Part shown: positions 38,060-47,388 of the stretch, piece after piece | Position numbering within the stretch: position 1 is the stretch's first letter | How the letters are laid out: each line of letters starts with the position of its first letter | Source of the DNA: a virus | Length of the DNA stretch: 54,719 nt | Virus record (IMG/VR): IMGVR_UViG_3300046010_009690 | Location: 1 to 54,719 of that record | Reading direction: 5' to 3' (one strand) | Translations under genes and position numbers: made by a program | The notes under the pieces: generated by a model | The model's database searches: none | What the model was told of the DNA's origin: nothing | What the model saw: only the letters and a program-made list of their open reading frames with translations

Positions 38060-40933
38060 ATGGCTGACCAACAACGGGTTTATGAAGGACGCCCCGGTCT
38101 CGCCGCGTGGGGTGAAGATTTAGGCGAGGTCGACCCTCGCGTCTTTCGGGCCGTTCGTGCCGGTGTGAAGGCTAATGTTATGCCCGCAACCCCCAAGGGC
38201 ATGCCATTCGCGGGCCTTCTAGAATCCACCAAATCCCTCCCCGCGTTACCACACTTCCTTGGTGATTTAGTTACAGGTGGTCGCTACGGTTTGTCAGAGA
38301 AAGCCCCGGAGTTCGCTCTCGAGGCATCTGGCAAGTATGACGAGCTGATTAACAAGTATCTGGCCGAGGAAGGGCTGTCGGAATCCGCCCGATTACCGAT
38401 TGCAGCTAAGTATGGGCTGGCTGCGGGTGAAATGCTTGGCCAGTTGCCGGTACCGGGCAAAATGCTCGAGCGCATGACCAAGAAGCTCCCAAAAGCGTTC
38501 AAGCCCGCGGGTTGGTTAGCCGAGTACTTCGGGCCGACGGTCGACCCCAAGGCGGTCAATTATGCCGTCGGCACGGGTGTCGGCGGCACACTTCGCACGG
38601 CGACGGGTGAAGAGGAACCGGAGAAGTTCGCTAAGGGCGGTCTCGGCCGCAAGCCGACCGTGCGCAGGACCGAAGAGGGCGTAACCGAAGTCGTACCGCC
38701 GAAGCTCGAAGGCACGACGATTATGAAAGCGCCGGGTGGCAACTGGCTACCGGGCAGCGTTGAGAAATTCGTTGATGCGGTGCGTCGGGAATTTGTTACC
38801 GCTAATGCTCGACCAGCTGAGCGTATGCGTCAGCTTGAAGACGCGATGGCGAAAGACCCGCAGAATATTAACCTCAACGTTCCGGGAGTCGCTCGCGAAA
38901 AGGCTCGGCTTGATGCTGAAATTCCGGTTGACCAGTGGCTTGAGAAGAAGCTGACGAACTACGTTAAAAACGATATGGCGACTGCTCGCGACCCCGTTCG
39001 GCTCGGGATTGAGCAGCGCGTAGCGAAGGTCGAAGCTGACAGGGCGAAGGCCGAGCAGCGGATCGCGAAGCAACAGGAGAAGATCGCCGAGGCCAAGGCT
39101 GCGGGTCGCGATACGACGGCCATCGAAAATCGGCTGGCGCTCGAAATTGCCGATCTGCAGCAGAAGTATGCGATCGACAGTTACGCGGCCGGTATTCCGA
39201 CTCTTGATCGCGATATGCGGAATATCGCGGCGCAGAATCGTGCGAATGCACCTCTTAACAGAGACCCGGATGCTAACATTCTTGCTTCGACTCCGCAGTC
39301 GGCTAACTGGGAGGATATGACCGATTACCTTGTCGATGCTGCAAAAGCTGGCGACATTTTGGGTGGTCGTTTCCCAAGGCTGGCGTCGGCGGTTGATGAA
39401 GCCCCGTGGCTCGCAAAGGTGCCGCCCGAAACGCCTGTCTATTCGGTTTACCGGGGCAATCCCGAGTACTTCAACCACGTTCGTGACGAGTTGTACAACT
39501 CGGTGAGAGAGGGTAGCGATTTACCGCCCGAGTTGAAGCTTGACCCCGAAGATCTCGACAAAATGAACATGGATGCGGCTGTCGCGCACGTCAGCAAGGT
39601 CGATGCTTGGCGCGAGCGGAATCGGATCTCGGCCAATCTCGCCAAATCGAATAACCCGGCGGTTTTTACCGTAAAGCAGTATCCCGGAACCGGGCTCGAG
39701 TGGAAGCAGCTTAAGATGCCGGAAAAAGCTCTTTCGGACGAATCCAAGATGCTTCTTGAGTATAACAGGTCTCAGGGCGTAGAAGATTCGCCGGAGACGC
39801 TGGAGGCAGCCTACGACGAAGGTGCTAATCGCGCATTACAAGAGGCCCTCGAGTACGAAGGCAGTGTGATGGGCCATTGTGTAGGTGACCGCTATTGCGA
39901 GCCTGTAAAATCCGGTAAAACGCAGATCTTCTCGCTTCGTGATGCGAAAGGCGAGCCGCACGTGACGATCGAAGTGCGACCGAAAGATGTGGCTCGTTCG
40001 ATCGGTGCTCTCCCGGCCGAAGAGCGAGGCATCTTGGCCCAAGAGATCAAGGACAAGTATTTTGGCGGCGTCATGCCGGGTCGATCCGACGAGGATAAGT
40101 TCTTTCAGCTTCTCGATCAGGCTTATGTCGAGAAGTATGGCCAGCCCCCTCCCGACATCGTTCAGATCAAGGGCAAAGGCAACAAAAAGCCCGCGGACAA
40201 GTACATTCCGTTTGTGCAGGACTTCGTGAGATCGGGCAATTTTGGTCAGATCGGTGATTTTTATAACACGAATTTGGTTAAGGTAACACCGGGTCAGCGT
40301 CTGCCTGGACTCACGAAGGAGATTCCTCCGGGGTTGTACACGAATGCTGAATTGAAGCAAATGGCTATCGATAGCGGGATGCCGAAAGAGATTCTCGACA
40401 ATTGGATGCAGAAGCTTGATGAAGAATCGATCTTCAAATATGCTGACGGTGGTCGCGTCGAAGAGGAGGAGTACGATGAAGCAGAAATTGAGCGAATTGT
40501 GGCACCGCTTCGTGCAAAGCTTGAAGGATACTTGGGCGAAGCTAAAAAGCTCCCTCGAAAAGCCAAGCAAGCCGTCGCCGACGTCACCGAAATCGGAGAC
40601 ATCATCAAAAGGTCGAAGGAAATCCCGCTTACGTATTACGACCCGAAAGGGGAAGTAGCGGGCGAGGCCGACGCGATGCGGCATTTGCTCTTTCAAGCGC
40701 AGTTGCAGCAGAAGTACGGCGAACTCCCGGCAAAGGCGATCAGCTATCTTCACGAGTATTCTTCGTTCGGTCAGCCATCGGCCGAGCGTGAGATGGACTT
40801 CCTCAATGACGAACTCGGACGCGAGATTGGTCGATCGGCCAAGAGTGATCGCGAGTTGGTCGAGATGGCGCGTAGATACATCGAATCTGGTCGAGCGAAG
40901 ACGCTCCCCAAAGAACAGCGTGGCGGGTACTAA
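38060..40933 (+). CDS. Large head-region protein with PcfJ-like domain
   Basis: This 957-aa protein lies between terL and portal. It has an N-terminal region with Gly-rich motifs (KFAKGGLGRK), a Lys/Glu-rich coiled coil (about 310-370), and a segment GSVMGHCVGDRYCEPVKSGK followed by IFSLRDAKGEPHVTIEV. That segment matches the PcfJ-like core. The C-terminal part (YADGGRVEEEE; EVAGEADAMRHLLFQAQLQQ) is a separate helical domain. Function is unknown; its place suggests a virion protein or assembly factor. ATG 38060 follows GGGAGG. Confidence 0.65.
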   Translation: MADQQRVYEGRPGLAAWGEDLGEVDPRVFRAVRAGVKANVMPATPKGMPFAGLLESTKSLPALPHFLGDLVTGGRYGLSEKAPEFALEASGKYDELINKYLAEEGLSESARLPIAAKYGLAAGEMLGQLPVPGKMLERMTKKLPKAFKPAGWLAEYFGPTVDPKAVNYAVGTGVGGTLRTATGEEEPEKFAKGGLGRKPTVRRTEEGVTEVVPPKLEGTTIMKAPGGNWLPGSVEKFVDAVRREFVTANARPAERMRQLEDAMAKDPQNINLNVPGVAREKARLDAEIPVDQWLEKKLTNYVKNDMATARDPVRLGIEQRVAKVEADRAKAEQRIAKQQEKIAEAKAAGRDTTAIENRLALEIADLQQKYAIDSYAAGIPTLDRDMRNIAAQNRANAPLNRDPDANILASTPQSANWEDMTDYLVDAAKAGDILGGRFPRLASAVDEAPWLAKVPPETPVYSVYRGNPEYFNHVRDELYNSVREGSDLPPELKLDPEDLDKMNMDAAVAHVSKVDAWRERNRISANLAKSNNPAVFTVKQYPGTGLEWKQLKMPEKALSDESKMLLEYNRSQGVEDSPETLEAAYDEGANRALQEALEYEGSVMGHCVGDRYCEPVKSGKTQIFSLRDAKGEPHVTIEVRPKDVARSIGALPAEERGILAQEIKDKYFGGVMPGRSDEDKFFQLLDQAYVEKYGQPPPDIVQIKGKGNKKPADKYIPFVQDFVRSGNFGQIGDFYNTNLVKVTPGQRLPGLTKEIPPGLYTNAELKQMAIDSGMPKEILDNWMQKLDEESIFKYADGGRVEEEEYDEAEIERIVAPLRAKLEGYLGEAKKLPRKAKQAVADVTEIGDIIKRSKEIPLTYYDPKGEVAGEADAMRHLLFQAQLQQKYGELPAKAISYLHEYSSFGQPSAEREMDFLNDELGREIGRSAKSDRELVEMARRYIESGRAKTLPKEQRGGY

Positions 40934-40936
40934 TCC

Positions 40937-43477
40937 ATGGCAGAAATGAACGAAGAGCAACCGGCGATCATCCAAGAAGAGATGGTCGAGATCGAGATTG
41001 AACCCGCCGAGGTGGTCGACACCGACGATGGCGGTGCGATTGTTCGTCTCGAGGAGGAAATGGACGCGGTTGTGCAGACCGAGCACTTCTCAAACATCAT
41101 CGAGACGGTTGACCAGCGCGAGCTTGGCGTTGCCATTGAAGATTTGCTCGATAAGATCAGCCGCGACAAGGATGCCCGCAAGAAGCGGGATGAGGTGTAT
41201 GAAGAGGGCTTGCGTCGCACCGGTCTCGGTGATGATGCGCCGGGTGGTGCGTCGTTCACCGGCTCGAGCAAGGTAGTTCATCCGCTCTTGGTTGAGGCAT
41301 GCGTAGACTTCTCTGCTCGCATGATGAAGGAGATGCTGCCGCCCAACGGTCCGGTGAAGACTAAAATCGTCGGCCCGGTGGACGAGGAGAAGCAATCGAA
41401 GGCTCGGCGTAAAGCTGATTACATGAATTGGCAGCTGACCGAGCAGATCCCAGAATTCCGCGGCGAACTTGAGCAGCTCAGCACGCAGTTGCCGCTTGGT
41501 GGCTCGCAGTATCTGAAGTGGGTGTGGGACAAACGCCGTCAACGCCCCGTGCCGGAGTTCATTCCGGTCGATGACGTGTATCTGCCGTTCGCCGCGACGA
41601 ATTTTTACTCGGCTGAGCGCAAGACGCACGTTCAGTACATTACCAAGTTCGAGTACAACCGCCGCGTCGAGGCGGGTATGTACCGCGACGTCGACCTCGG
41701 TGCACCCGGCGAGAATGATTTTTCGAAGGCGTCGGTGGCTAACGACAAGATCGAAGGCCGCAGCGAGATGAATTACAACGAAGATGGGTTGCGCACCATC
41801 TTTGAAGTGTACACGTATCTCGACATGGGCGAGGGGATGGCACCATACATCCTCACGATCGACAAGACGACTGGCAAAGGGCTCGCGCTCTATCGGAACT
41901 GGGAAGCGGACGACGCCAATAAAAACGAGCTTGAATTGATCGTAGAGTTCCCGTTCATTCCGTGGCGTGGCGCGTATGCGATCGGTCTCACGCACATGAT
42001 CGGTGGACTCTCGGGCGCAGCCACTGGCGCACTGCGAGCGTTGCTTGATTCTGCGCACATTCAAAATATTCCGACGATGCTCAAGTTGAAGGGTGGCCCA
42101 AACGGTCAGACCCTGAACTTGATGCCGACCGAGGTGGTCGAGATCGAAGGTGGCGTAAACGTCGATGACGTGCGCAAGATTGCGATGCCGATCCCGTTCA
42201 ATCAGCCCTCGCCTGTTCTCTTCCAGCTCCTCGGATTCCTCGTCGAGGCTGGTCGAGGTGTGGTGCAGACGACTTTCGAGAAGCTCTCGGATCAAAATCC
42301 GAATCAGCCAGTCGGTACGACGGTCGCGCTCATCGAGCAAGGCCTCGTCGTGTTTTCCTCGATCCATGCGCGACTGCATAATTCGATGTCACGTACGCTC
42401 AAGATTCTGCATCGCTTGAATTCGGCATATCTCACCGAGGACTTGATTGCACAGTCGGGCGACATGGAAGTGATGCCGTCGGATTTCGATGGCCCGATGG
42501 ATGTCGTGCCGGTCTCGGATCCGAACATTTTCAGCGAGACGCAACGTTTTGCGCAGGTACAGGCACTCATGGCGCGTTCAGCGCAGATGCCGCAAATGTA
42601 CAACATGCGCAAGATCGAGGAGATGTTTCTCCAGGCGTTGAAGATTCCGGACGATGTACTTCTGCCGAAGCCCGGTGAAGATGATCGTGATCCGGCGTCT
42701 GAGAACGTTGCGGCATCGATGAATCAGCCGATTTATGTGCTGCCGAAGCAAGATCACCTTGCGCATTTGCGAGTGCATCTCGCATTCTTGCAAAGCCCTC
42801 TTTTTGGCATGAACCCCGCGGTCGCGCCTTTTTTCACGCCCGCGATCGTTGGTCATTTACGCGACCACTTGCTCAATTATTATCTTGTCCAGTCACATAG
42901 TGCAATTCGCACGATGACGGAAGAAGGTACGTTGATGCCTGAAGCCGAGCAAGAGGCCGGTGTGATTGCGCAAGCACAGAAGCTCATTGAGCAGCAGCTT
43001 GGGTTCATGCCGCAGATCATGGCACAGACGAAGCAAATGGCCGAACAGTTCATGCAGCCGCAGATGCCGCCTGACAATTCGATGGCGATCGCGCAGCTCC
43101 GTGCACAGGTTGATCAGATGGCGCTTCAAATGCGGGCGCAGACTGATCAGGCGAGGCTCCAACTCGAGCAGCAGAAAGTACAGGCGCAAGCGCAGACCGA
43201 CCAGAACCGTCTGCAGTTGGAAGTGGCGAAGATGCAGACTGATCAAGCCGCAGTATCGCAGAAGGCGGCAGTCGACGCGGCCAAGATGCAGCAGGATATG
43301 GACATCGTTCAGATCCGTGAGTCGAATGCGAATGCTCGCAACACCGAGAGCGTCGAGTCTCGCGTATTCATGAACACGTCTGATAACGAGACCGCGAAGC
43401 AGCTCGCGGCAGCTGAGATAGCGTCCGGCGAGAAGGTAAGTGTCTCGACCGGTACTGGAATCAACCCGCAACCGTAA
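40937..43477 (+). CDS. Portal protein
   Basis: This 846-aa protein forms the dodecameric DNA gate at one capsid vertex. Seen are FTGSSKVVHPLLVEACVDFS, LSTQLPLGGSQYLKWVWDKR, FIPVDDVYLPFAATNFYSAE and FIPWRGAYAIGLTHMIGGLS, all typical of large podovirus portals. The C-terminal quarter (about 700-810) is a Gln/Ala coiled coil with repeated AQTDQxRLQLE units, probably the barrel. It follows the terminase region as expected. Confidence 0.88.
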   Translation: MAEMNEEQPAIIQEEMVEIEIEPAEVVDTDDGGAIVRLEEEMDAVVQTEHFSNIIETVDQRELGVAIEDLLDKISRDKDARKKRDEVYEEGLRRTGLGDDAPGGASFTGSSKVVHPLLVEACVDFSARMMKEMLPPNGPVKTKIVGPVDEEKQSKARRKADYMNWQLTEQIPEFRGELEQLSTQLPLGGSQYLKWVWDKRRQRPVPEFIPVDDVYLPFAATNFYSAERKTHVQYITKFEYNRRVEAGMYRDVDLGAPGENDFSKASVANDKIEGRSEMNYNEDGLRTIFEVYTYLDMGEGMAPYILTIDKTTGKGLALYRNWEADDANKNELELIVEFPFIPWRGAYAIGLTHMIGGLSGAATGALRALLDSAHIQNIPTMLKLKGGPNGQTLNLMPTEVVEIEGGVNVDDVRKIAMPIPFNQPSPVLFQLLGFLVEAGRGVVQTTFEKLSDQNPNQPVGTTVALIEQGLVVFSSIHARLHNSMSRTLKILHRLNSAYLTEDLIAQSGDMEVMPSDFDGPMDVVPVSDPNIFSETQRFAQVQALMARSAQMPQMYNMRKIEEMFLQALKIPDDVLLPKPGEDDRDPASENVAASMNQPIYVLPKQDHLAHLRVHLAFLQSPLFGMNPAVAPFFTPAIVGHLRDHLLNYYLVQSHSAIRTMTEEGTLMPEAEQEAGVIAQAQKLIEQQLGFMPQIMAQTKQMAEQFMQPQMPPDNSMAIAQLRAQVDQMALQMRAQTDQARLQLEQQKVQAQAQTDQNRLQLEVAKMQTDQAAVSQKAAVDAAKMQQDMDIVQIRESNANARNTESVESRVFMNTSDNETAKQLAAAEIASGEKVSVSTGTGINPQP

Positions 43478-43487
43478 GGAGCAAACT

Positions 43488-43622
43488 ATGGCTAGTGAAA
43501 AGGAAATGGTGCCGATGCACAAGCGGATCGCAATGGGCGAAAAGCTTGATGGTCAGTCGCTCGCACCGAAAGGTGGTAACGCCCCCGCGCCGAAGAAAGA
43601 GCCGCCCAAAAAGCGCTCATGA
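43488..43622 (+). CDS. Small basic protein after portal
   Basis: This 44-aa protein begins ASEKEMVPMHKRIAMGEKLD and has a Pro/Lys-rich end. ATG follows AAGGAG. The stop overlaps the next start by ATGA. A role in head assembly is likely from position only. Confidence 0.6.
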   Translation: MASEKEMVPMHKRIAMGEKLDGQSLAPKGGNAPAPKKEPPKKRS

Positions 43623-43813
43623 TCGAGCAAAAGTTGCTCGTGCGTCTGAAAGAGGCGCAGCGCGAATACGCATTTGGAGCCCTGCAGCGACCCAGCCAGA
43701 AAGACTCGTTTGAATACGGTCACGCGGTTGGTGTAATCGCAGGGTATGAGATGTCGATTAACATTTTGCTTGAACTCATAAACGAGGAAAAATATGGTAA
43801 TAAAGATCTCTGA
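43619..43813 (+). CDS. Small helical protein
   Basis: This 64-aa protein (VRLKEAQREYAFGALQRPSQ, then GHAVGVIAGYEMSINILLEL) has two helices. It overlaps the upstream gene by ATGA and the GroES-like gene by 20 bases. Function unknown. Confidence 0.6.
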   Translation: MIEQKLLVRLKEAQREYAFGALQRPSQKDSFEYGHAVGVIAGYEMSINILLELINEEKYGNKDL

Positions 43814-44204
43814 GGACGCAATCGAAGCCGCTTTCCCGGCCGCAGATCCGGGTATACAGCCGTTTGGTAGCCGCGTTCTGGTGCAAATCCGCAATCCGAA
43901 GCAGAAGACCTCAGGTGGCATTCTGATTGATCTCGGCTCGCAGGAAACCGAGAAGTGGAACACACAAGTGGCTCGCGTAATCGCGGTGGGGCCGTTAGCC
44001 TTCAAGAACCGCGATACTATGGCCCCTTGGCCTGAGGGTGATTGGTGCAAGGCCGGTGATTTCGTTCGCGTCCCTAAGTATGGTGGCGACCGTTGGGAGG
44101 TGGACTTGAACGACAAAGGCGTTGCGTTGTTCGTAATTTTCAATGATCTGGACATCGTGGGTCGTGTTACAACCGACCCGACGAAGATCCGGGCGTTCAT
44201 CTGA
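43794..44204 (+). CDS. GroES-like co-chaperonin
   Basis: This 136-aa protein shows the Cpn10 pattern: GIQPFGSRVLVQIRNPKQKT, then SGGILIDLG (mobile-loop position), VARVIAVGPLAF and AGDFVRVPKYGGDRWEV. Phage GroES analogues such as T4 gp31 help host GroEL fold capsid protein. Its place between portal and scaffold fits that role. It is longer than bacterial GroES (about 97 aa) by an N-terminal extension and an inserted segment. Confidence 0.75.
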   Translation: MVIKISEDAIEAAFPAADPGIQPFGSRVLVQIRNPKQKTSGGILIDLGSQETEKWNTQVARVIAVGPLAFKNRDTMAPWPEGDWCKAGDFVRVPKYGGDRWEVDLNDKGVALFVIFNDLDIVGRVTTDPTKIRAFI

Positions 44205-44216
44205 TAGGAGATGGCA

Positions 44217-45185
44217 ATGGCTGAGAAAGATGTGATGACCGAAGACGACGAGGTTGTTGTAGGTGAGGAACAACCCGAAAAGGTCGAAATCGAGATGTCT
44301 GAGGAGGAGGCGAAGCAATTTGCTGAGGAACCTCAGGCAGAGGACAAGGTAACCAAGCAGGAAGACGACGACGAAGCTGATCGAGAGTCGATCCGCGAGC
44401 GTCGCCGACTCGAGAAGAAAGAGCGGAAGCAGCGCCGTGATCAGGCGATTAACCGCGACAAGATCGAGCTCGAATTCTTGCGCAAACGCAACGATGATCT
44501 TGAGCGCCGAATTTCAGGTATTGAGCAGAAGACGCAGCGCAGCGACATTTCGCTCCTCGATCAGAAGCTCAAGGAAGCCACCAACGAGGTGCAACTTGCT
44601 GAAAAGGTGATCGCTAAGGCGGTTGCCGCTCAAAACGGTGAGGACGTTGCACAGGCTCTTCGGTACCGTGATCAGGCGATGCAGAAGGCGCGTCAGCTCG
44701 AGGCCGCGAAGAAGCAAGCCGAACAAACCGCCGCGGCACCTAAACAGAAGCCGGTGGATGATGTTTCGCTGCAATATGCGAAAGAATTCATCGACGAGAA
44801 TCCGTGGTACAAGCCCAACGGTGATGACGAGAGCTCGGCGATCGTTCTGGCGATTGATAATGCTCTCGTAAAGGAGGGTTTCAACCCCCGCACCGAGGAT
44901 TACTGGGACGAGTTGCGTGACCGGGTTCGTCGACGGCTTCCGGAAAAGTTCGAGTCGGAGGATCGGTCTGCACGTCAGGCGGCACCTCAAAAGGCAGAGA
45001 GGGCGGCACGGGGCGGTCCACAGGTCGGATCTGGCCGTGAACACGCACCGACATCGACTCGACGGGAAGTTTACGTCAGCCCCGAGCGCAAAGCCGCGCT
45101 CATTGAAGCCGGGGTTTGGGACGACCCGGTACTTCGTCAGAAATATATCAAAAAGTACATGGAATACGACCGGACTAGGACGTAA
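44217..45185 (+). CDS. Scaffold protein-like
   Basis: This 322-aa protein is highly acidic at the N-terminus (MTEDDEVVVGEEQPEKVEIE), then a charged coiled coil (RERRRLEKKERKQRRDQAIN) and a basic C-terminus ending YIKKYMEYDRTRT. This composition and its position before the coat genes fit a capsid scaffold. ATG 44217 is eight bases after TAGGAG and is preferred over 44211. Confidence 0.7.
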   Translation: MAEKDVMTEDDEVVVGEEQPEKVEIEMSEEEAKQFAEEPQAEDKVTKQEDDDEADRESIRERRRLEKKERKQRRDQAINRDKIELEFLRKRNDDLERRISGIEQKTQRSDISLLDQKLKEATNEVQLAEKVIAKAVAAQNGEDVAQALRYRDQAMQKARQLEAAKKQAEQTAAAPKQKPVDDVSLQYAKEFIDENPWYKPNGDDESSAIVLAIDNALVKEGFNPRTEDYWDELRDRVRRRLPEKFESEDRSARQAAPQKAERAARGGPQVGSGREHAPTSTRREVYVSPERKAALIEAGVWDDPVLRQKYIKKYMEYDRTRT

Positions 45186-45186
45186 C

Positions 45187-45215
45187 TTGTGCTCGATTTC
45201 AAACAGAGTTATACT
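45187..45215 (+). promoter_or_regulatory. Promoter before the head genes
   Basis: TTGTGC (45187-45192), a 17-bp spacer and TATACT (45210-45215), in the short gap between the scaffold-like gene and the gene at 45241. It probably boosts late expression of the coat block. Confidence 0.65.
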
Positions 45216-45240
45216 TAACCAATCGCTGTAGGAGCGAAAC

Positions 45241-45768
45241 ATGTCAGATGAACGTTTAAAGAAATCCGCTGAGAGCCGGACCAGCCGTGCGATGAAAGAT
45301 CGCGCTTTTACTGAGAATCGCCAAATCTCGGACGATGAGCGGGTTGAGATGTTCAGGCAGCAACTTTTTAATTCTGCATTGCCTGATTTACCGACTATCC
45401 CCGGTTACCACGTTTGCTGGTTAACCACGACAAACCCCCGTGATTCGATCCAGTCTCGCATTCGACTTGGTTACGAGCCCATTAAGCCGGAAGACGTTCC
45501 CGGCTGCGAGTACGTAACTCTCAAGTCGGGCGAATGGGCCGGTCTCATTGGGATCAATGAGATGTTGGCGTTTAAGCTTCCTATGAGTTTGTATGAGAAG
45601 TTCATGACGGAAGCACACCATGACGCTCCTCTCCGTGAGGAAGAGAAGTTGACCGACACTGCGGAGTTCTTGCAACAGCAAGCTCGAGCGTCGGGGTCTC
45701 AGTTGTTGATGGGTGACGGTATTTCAAGCCTTGCGGAAGAAAGATCAGCTCGTTTTGAGCTAACTTAA
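45241..45768 (+). CDS. Head-region hypothetical protein
   Basis: This 175-aa protein contains SALPDLPTIPGYHVCWLTTT and RDSIQSRIRLGYEPIKPEDV, a pattern I recall in head-assembly genes of related environmental podoviruses. It is the first gene after a promoter and precedes the decoration and coat genes. Function unproven. Confidence 0.65.
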   Translation: MSDERLKKSAESRTSRAMKDRAFTENRQISDDERVEMFRQQLFNSALPDLPTIPGYHVCWLTTTNPRDSIQSRIRLGYEPIKPEDVPGCEYVTLKSGEWAGLIGINEMLAFKLPMSLYEKFMTEAHHDAPLREEEKLTDTAEFLQQQARASGSQLLMGDGISSLAEERSARFELT

Positions 45769-45797
45769 CCCTTCCGATTAACCAAGGAGTATACCGC

Positions 45798-46391
45798 ATG
45801 TCAGCGACAAGCGCAGCCTTCGGTTTTCGTCCGTCCTTCCACAATAGTGGCCAGATGCGGCCGAAAGCCTACACCATCGCTTCGACGTATGGTGTGAATA
45901 TCTTCTCCGGCGACCCGGTGAAGTTGACCGACAACGGTGTTGTGCAGCTCGGCACTTCTGATGGTACCCGTTCGGGTACGGTCGGTGGTGTCCTTCTGCT
46001 CGGCATTTTCGCCGGTGTTCAGTATCGTGACAGCAACGCTCGCCCGGTAGTCTCGAACTACTGGCCCGCGTCGACCACCGGCACTGAGATTCAGTGCTAC
46101 GTGTACGACGATCCGGAAACGTTGTTCGACGTTCAGTACGACAATCCTTCGGCCGGTACCACGGTTCAGACCGCGGTCGGCGAGGAGTGTGACTGGGTTG
46201 TGGCCTCGCCGGGTGGTTCCACCTCGACGGGTCTGTCCAGCGCGTATCTGGGTGTCATCGAATCCACGTCTGGTCAGTTCCAGATTACTGGTTTCGGTTA
46301 CGGTCCCGACAACCTTCTCACCGACGCTTACGTAGTTGCAACTGTTCGTATCAACGAGCATCACTACAAGGCCTCGGTCAACTCAGTCTGA
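45798..46391 (+). CDS. Capsid decoration-like protein
   Basis: This 197-aa beta-rich protein (AFGFRPSFHNSGQMRPKAYT, SGDPVKLTDNGVVQLGTSDG, LGIFAGVQYRDSNARPVVSN) resembles small capsid-associated proteins that sit just before the coat gene. It has an AAGGAG-type site. A decoration or minor head protein role is inferred. Confidence 0.65.
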   Translation: MSATSAAFGFRPSFHNSGQMRPKAYTIASTYGVNIFSGDPVKLTDNGVVQLGTSDGTRSGTVGGVLLLGIFAGVQYRDSNARPVVSNYWPASTTGTEIQCYVYDDPETLFDVQYDNPSAGTTVQTAVGEECDWVVASPGGSTSTGLSSAYLGVIESTSGQFQITGFGYGPDNLLTDAYVVATVRINEHHYKASVNSV

Positions 46392-46406
46392 TAGGAGTAC
46401 AGGCAG

Positions 46407-47321
46407 ATGGCAACCCCAATGCGCAGTACAGACTTTCGTAGTATCGTTGAGCCGATCCTCAACGAGACCTTCGACGGTGTGTACGATCAGCGAGCAGATG
46501 AATATAAGCAGGTTTTCGAGGAGCGCAAAGGCATTCCTCGTAACTACCACGAAGAGCCGGTCCTGTACGGGTTCGGTGCTGCTCCGGAGCTTCCGGACGG
46601 CATGGCTGTCACCTATCAGTCGGGTGGCGTCCTCTTCTTGCAGCGTTACCTCTACAAGGTCTACGGTCTCGCCTTCGCGTTGACCAAGGTCCTCGTGGAA
46701 GACGGCGACCACATTCGTATCGGTCAGACCTACGCCAAGCATTTGGCGCAGTCGCTCATCGAGACGAAGGAGACGCTCGGTGCGAACATCCTCAACCGTG
46801 CGTTCAATGCCGCGTTCCCCGGTGGTGACGGCAAGTCGCTCGTGGCGACGGATCATCCGATCGTTAACGGTACGTTCAGCAACCAGCTGTCGACTGCTGC
46901 GAACCTCTCGCAGACGTCGCTCGAGCAGTTGCTCATTCAGATCCGCAATGCTGTTGACAACAACGGCAAGCGCATCCGTCTGACGCCGAAAGCGATTGTT
47001 GCTGGTCCGAGCAATGTGTTCCAAGCGGAAGTGCTCCTCAAGAGCGTTCTCCGTACTGGCGCGGCCAACAACGACATCAACCCGGTCAAGTCGATGGGCT
47101 TGCTGAGTGATGGTCAGGCTAACCTCTCGCGTATCACGTCGACCACCGCTTGGTGGATTAAGACGGACGCGCCGGAAGGCCTCAAGCTCATGATGCGTCG
47201 CGGTCTTGAGAAGAGCATGGAAGGTGACTTCGAAACCGACTCCATGCGCTACAAGGCCACCGAGCGTTATGCCTTCGGTTGGACCGATCCCCGTACCATC
47301 TACGGCACGGCGGGAGTCTGA
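46407..47321 (+). CDS. Major capsid protein (Mu gpT-like)
   Basis: This 304-aa protein has FRSIVEPILNETFDGVYDQR, KVLVEDGDHIRIGQTYAKHL, LVATDHPIVNGTFSNQLSTA and RGLEKSMEGDFETDSMRYKA, then ERYAFGWTDPRTIYG at the end. The S-L-V-A-T-x-H-P segment and the final D-P-R motif are typical of gpT-type HK97-fold coats. It has a good ribosome binding site and is followed by a terminator-like hairpin, fitting high expression. Confidence 0.85.
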   Translation: MATPMRSTDFRSIVEPILNETFDGVYDQRADEYKQVFEERKGIPRNYHEEPVLYGFGAAPELPDGMAVTYQSGGVLFLQRYLYKVYGLAFALTKVLVEDGDHIRIGQTYAKHLAQSLIETKETLGANILNRAFNAAFPGGDGKSLVATDHPIVNGTFSNQLSTAANLSQTSLEQLLIQIRNAVDNNGKRIRLTPKAIVAGPSNVFQAEVLLKSVLRTGAANNDINPVKSMGLLSDGQANLSRITSTTAWWIKTDAPEGLKLMMRRGLEKSMEGDFETDSMRYKATERYAFGWTDPRTIYGTAGV

Positions 47322-47334
47322 TATCGATTAGAAG

Positions 47335-47356
47335 GCGGGGCTGGCAACGGCCCCGC
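47335..47356 (+). terminator. Hairpin after the capsid gene, possible partial terminator
   Basis: GCGGGGC (47335-47341) pairs with GCCCCGC (47350-47356) around TGGCAACG. The following bases (TCTCTATTGTT) are only weakly T-rich, so partial termination is likely. Confidence 0.55.
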
Positions 47357-47388
47357 TCTCTATTGTTATCACTTCCAAGGAGACTACC

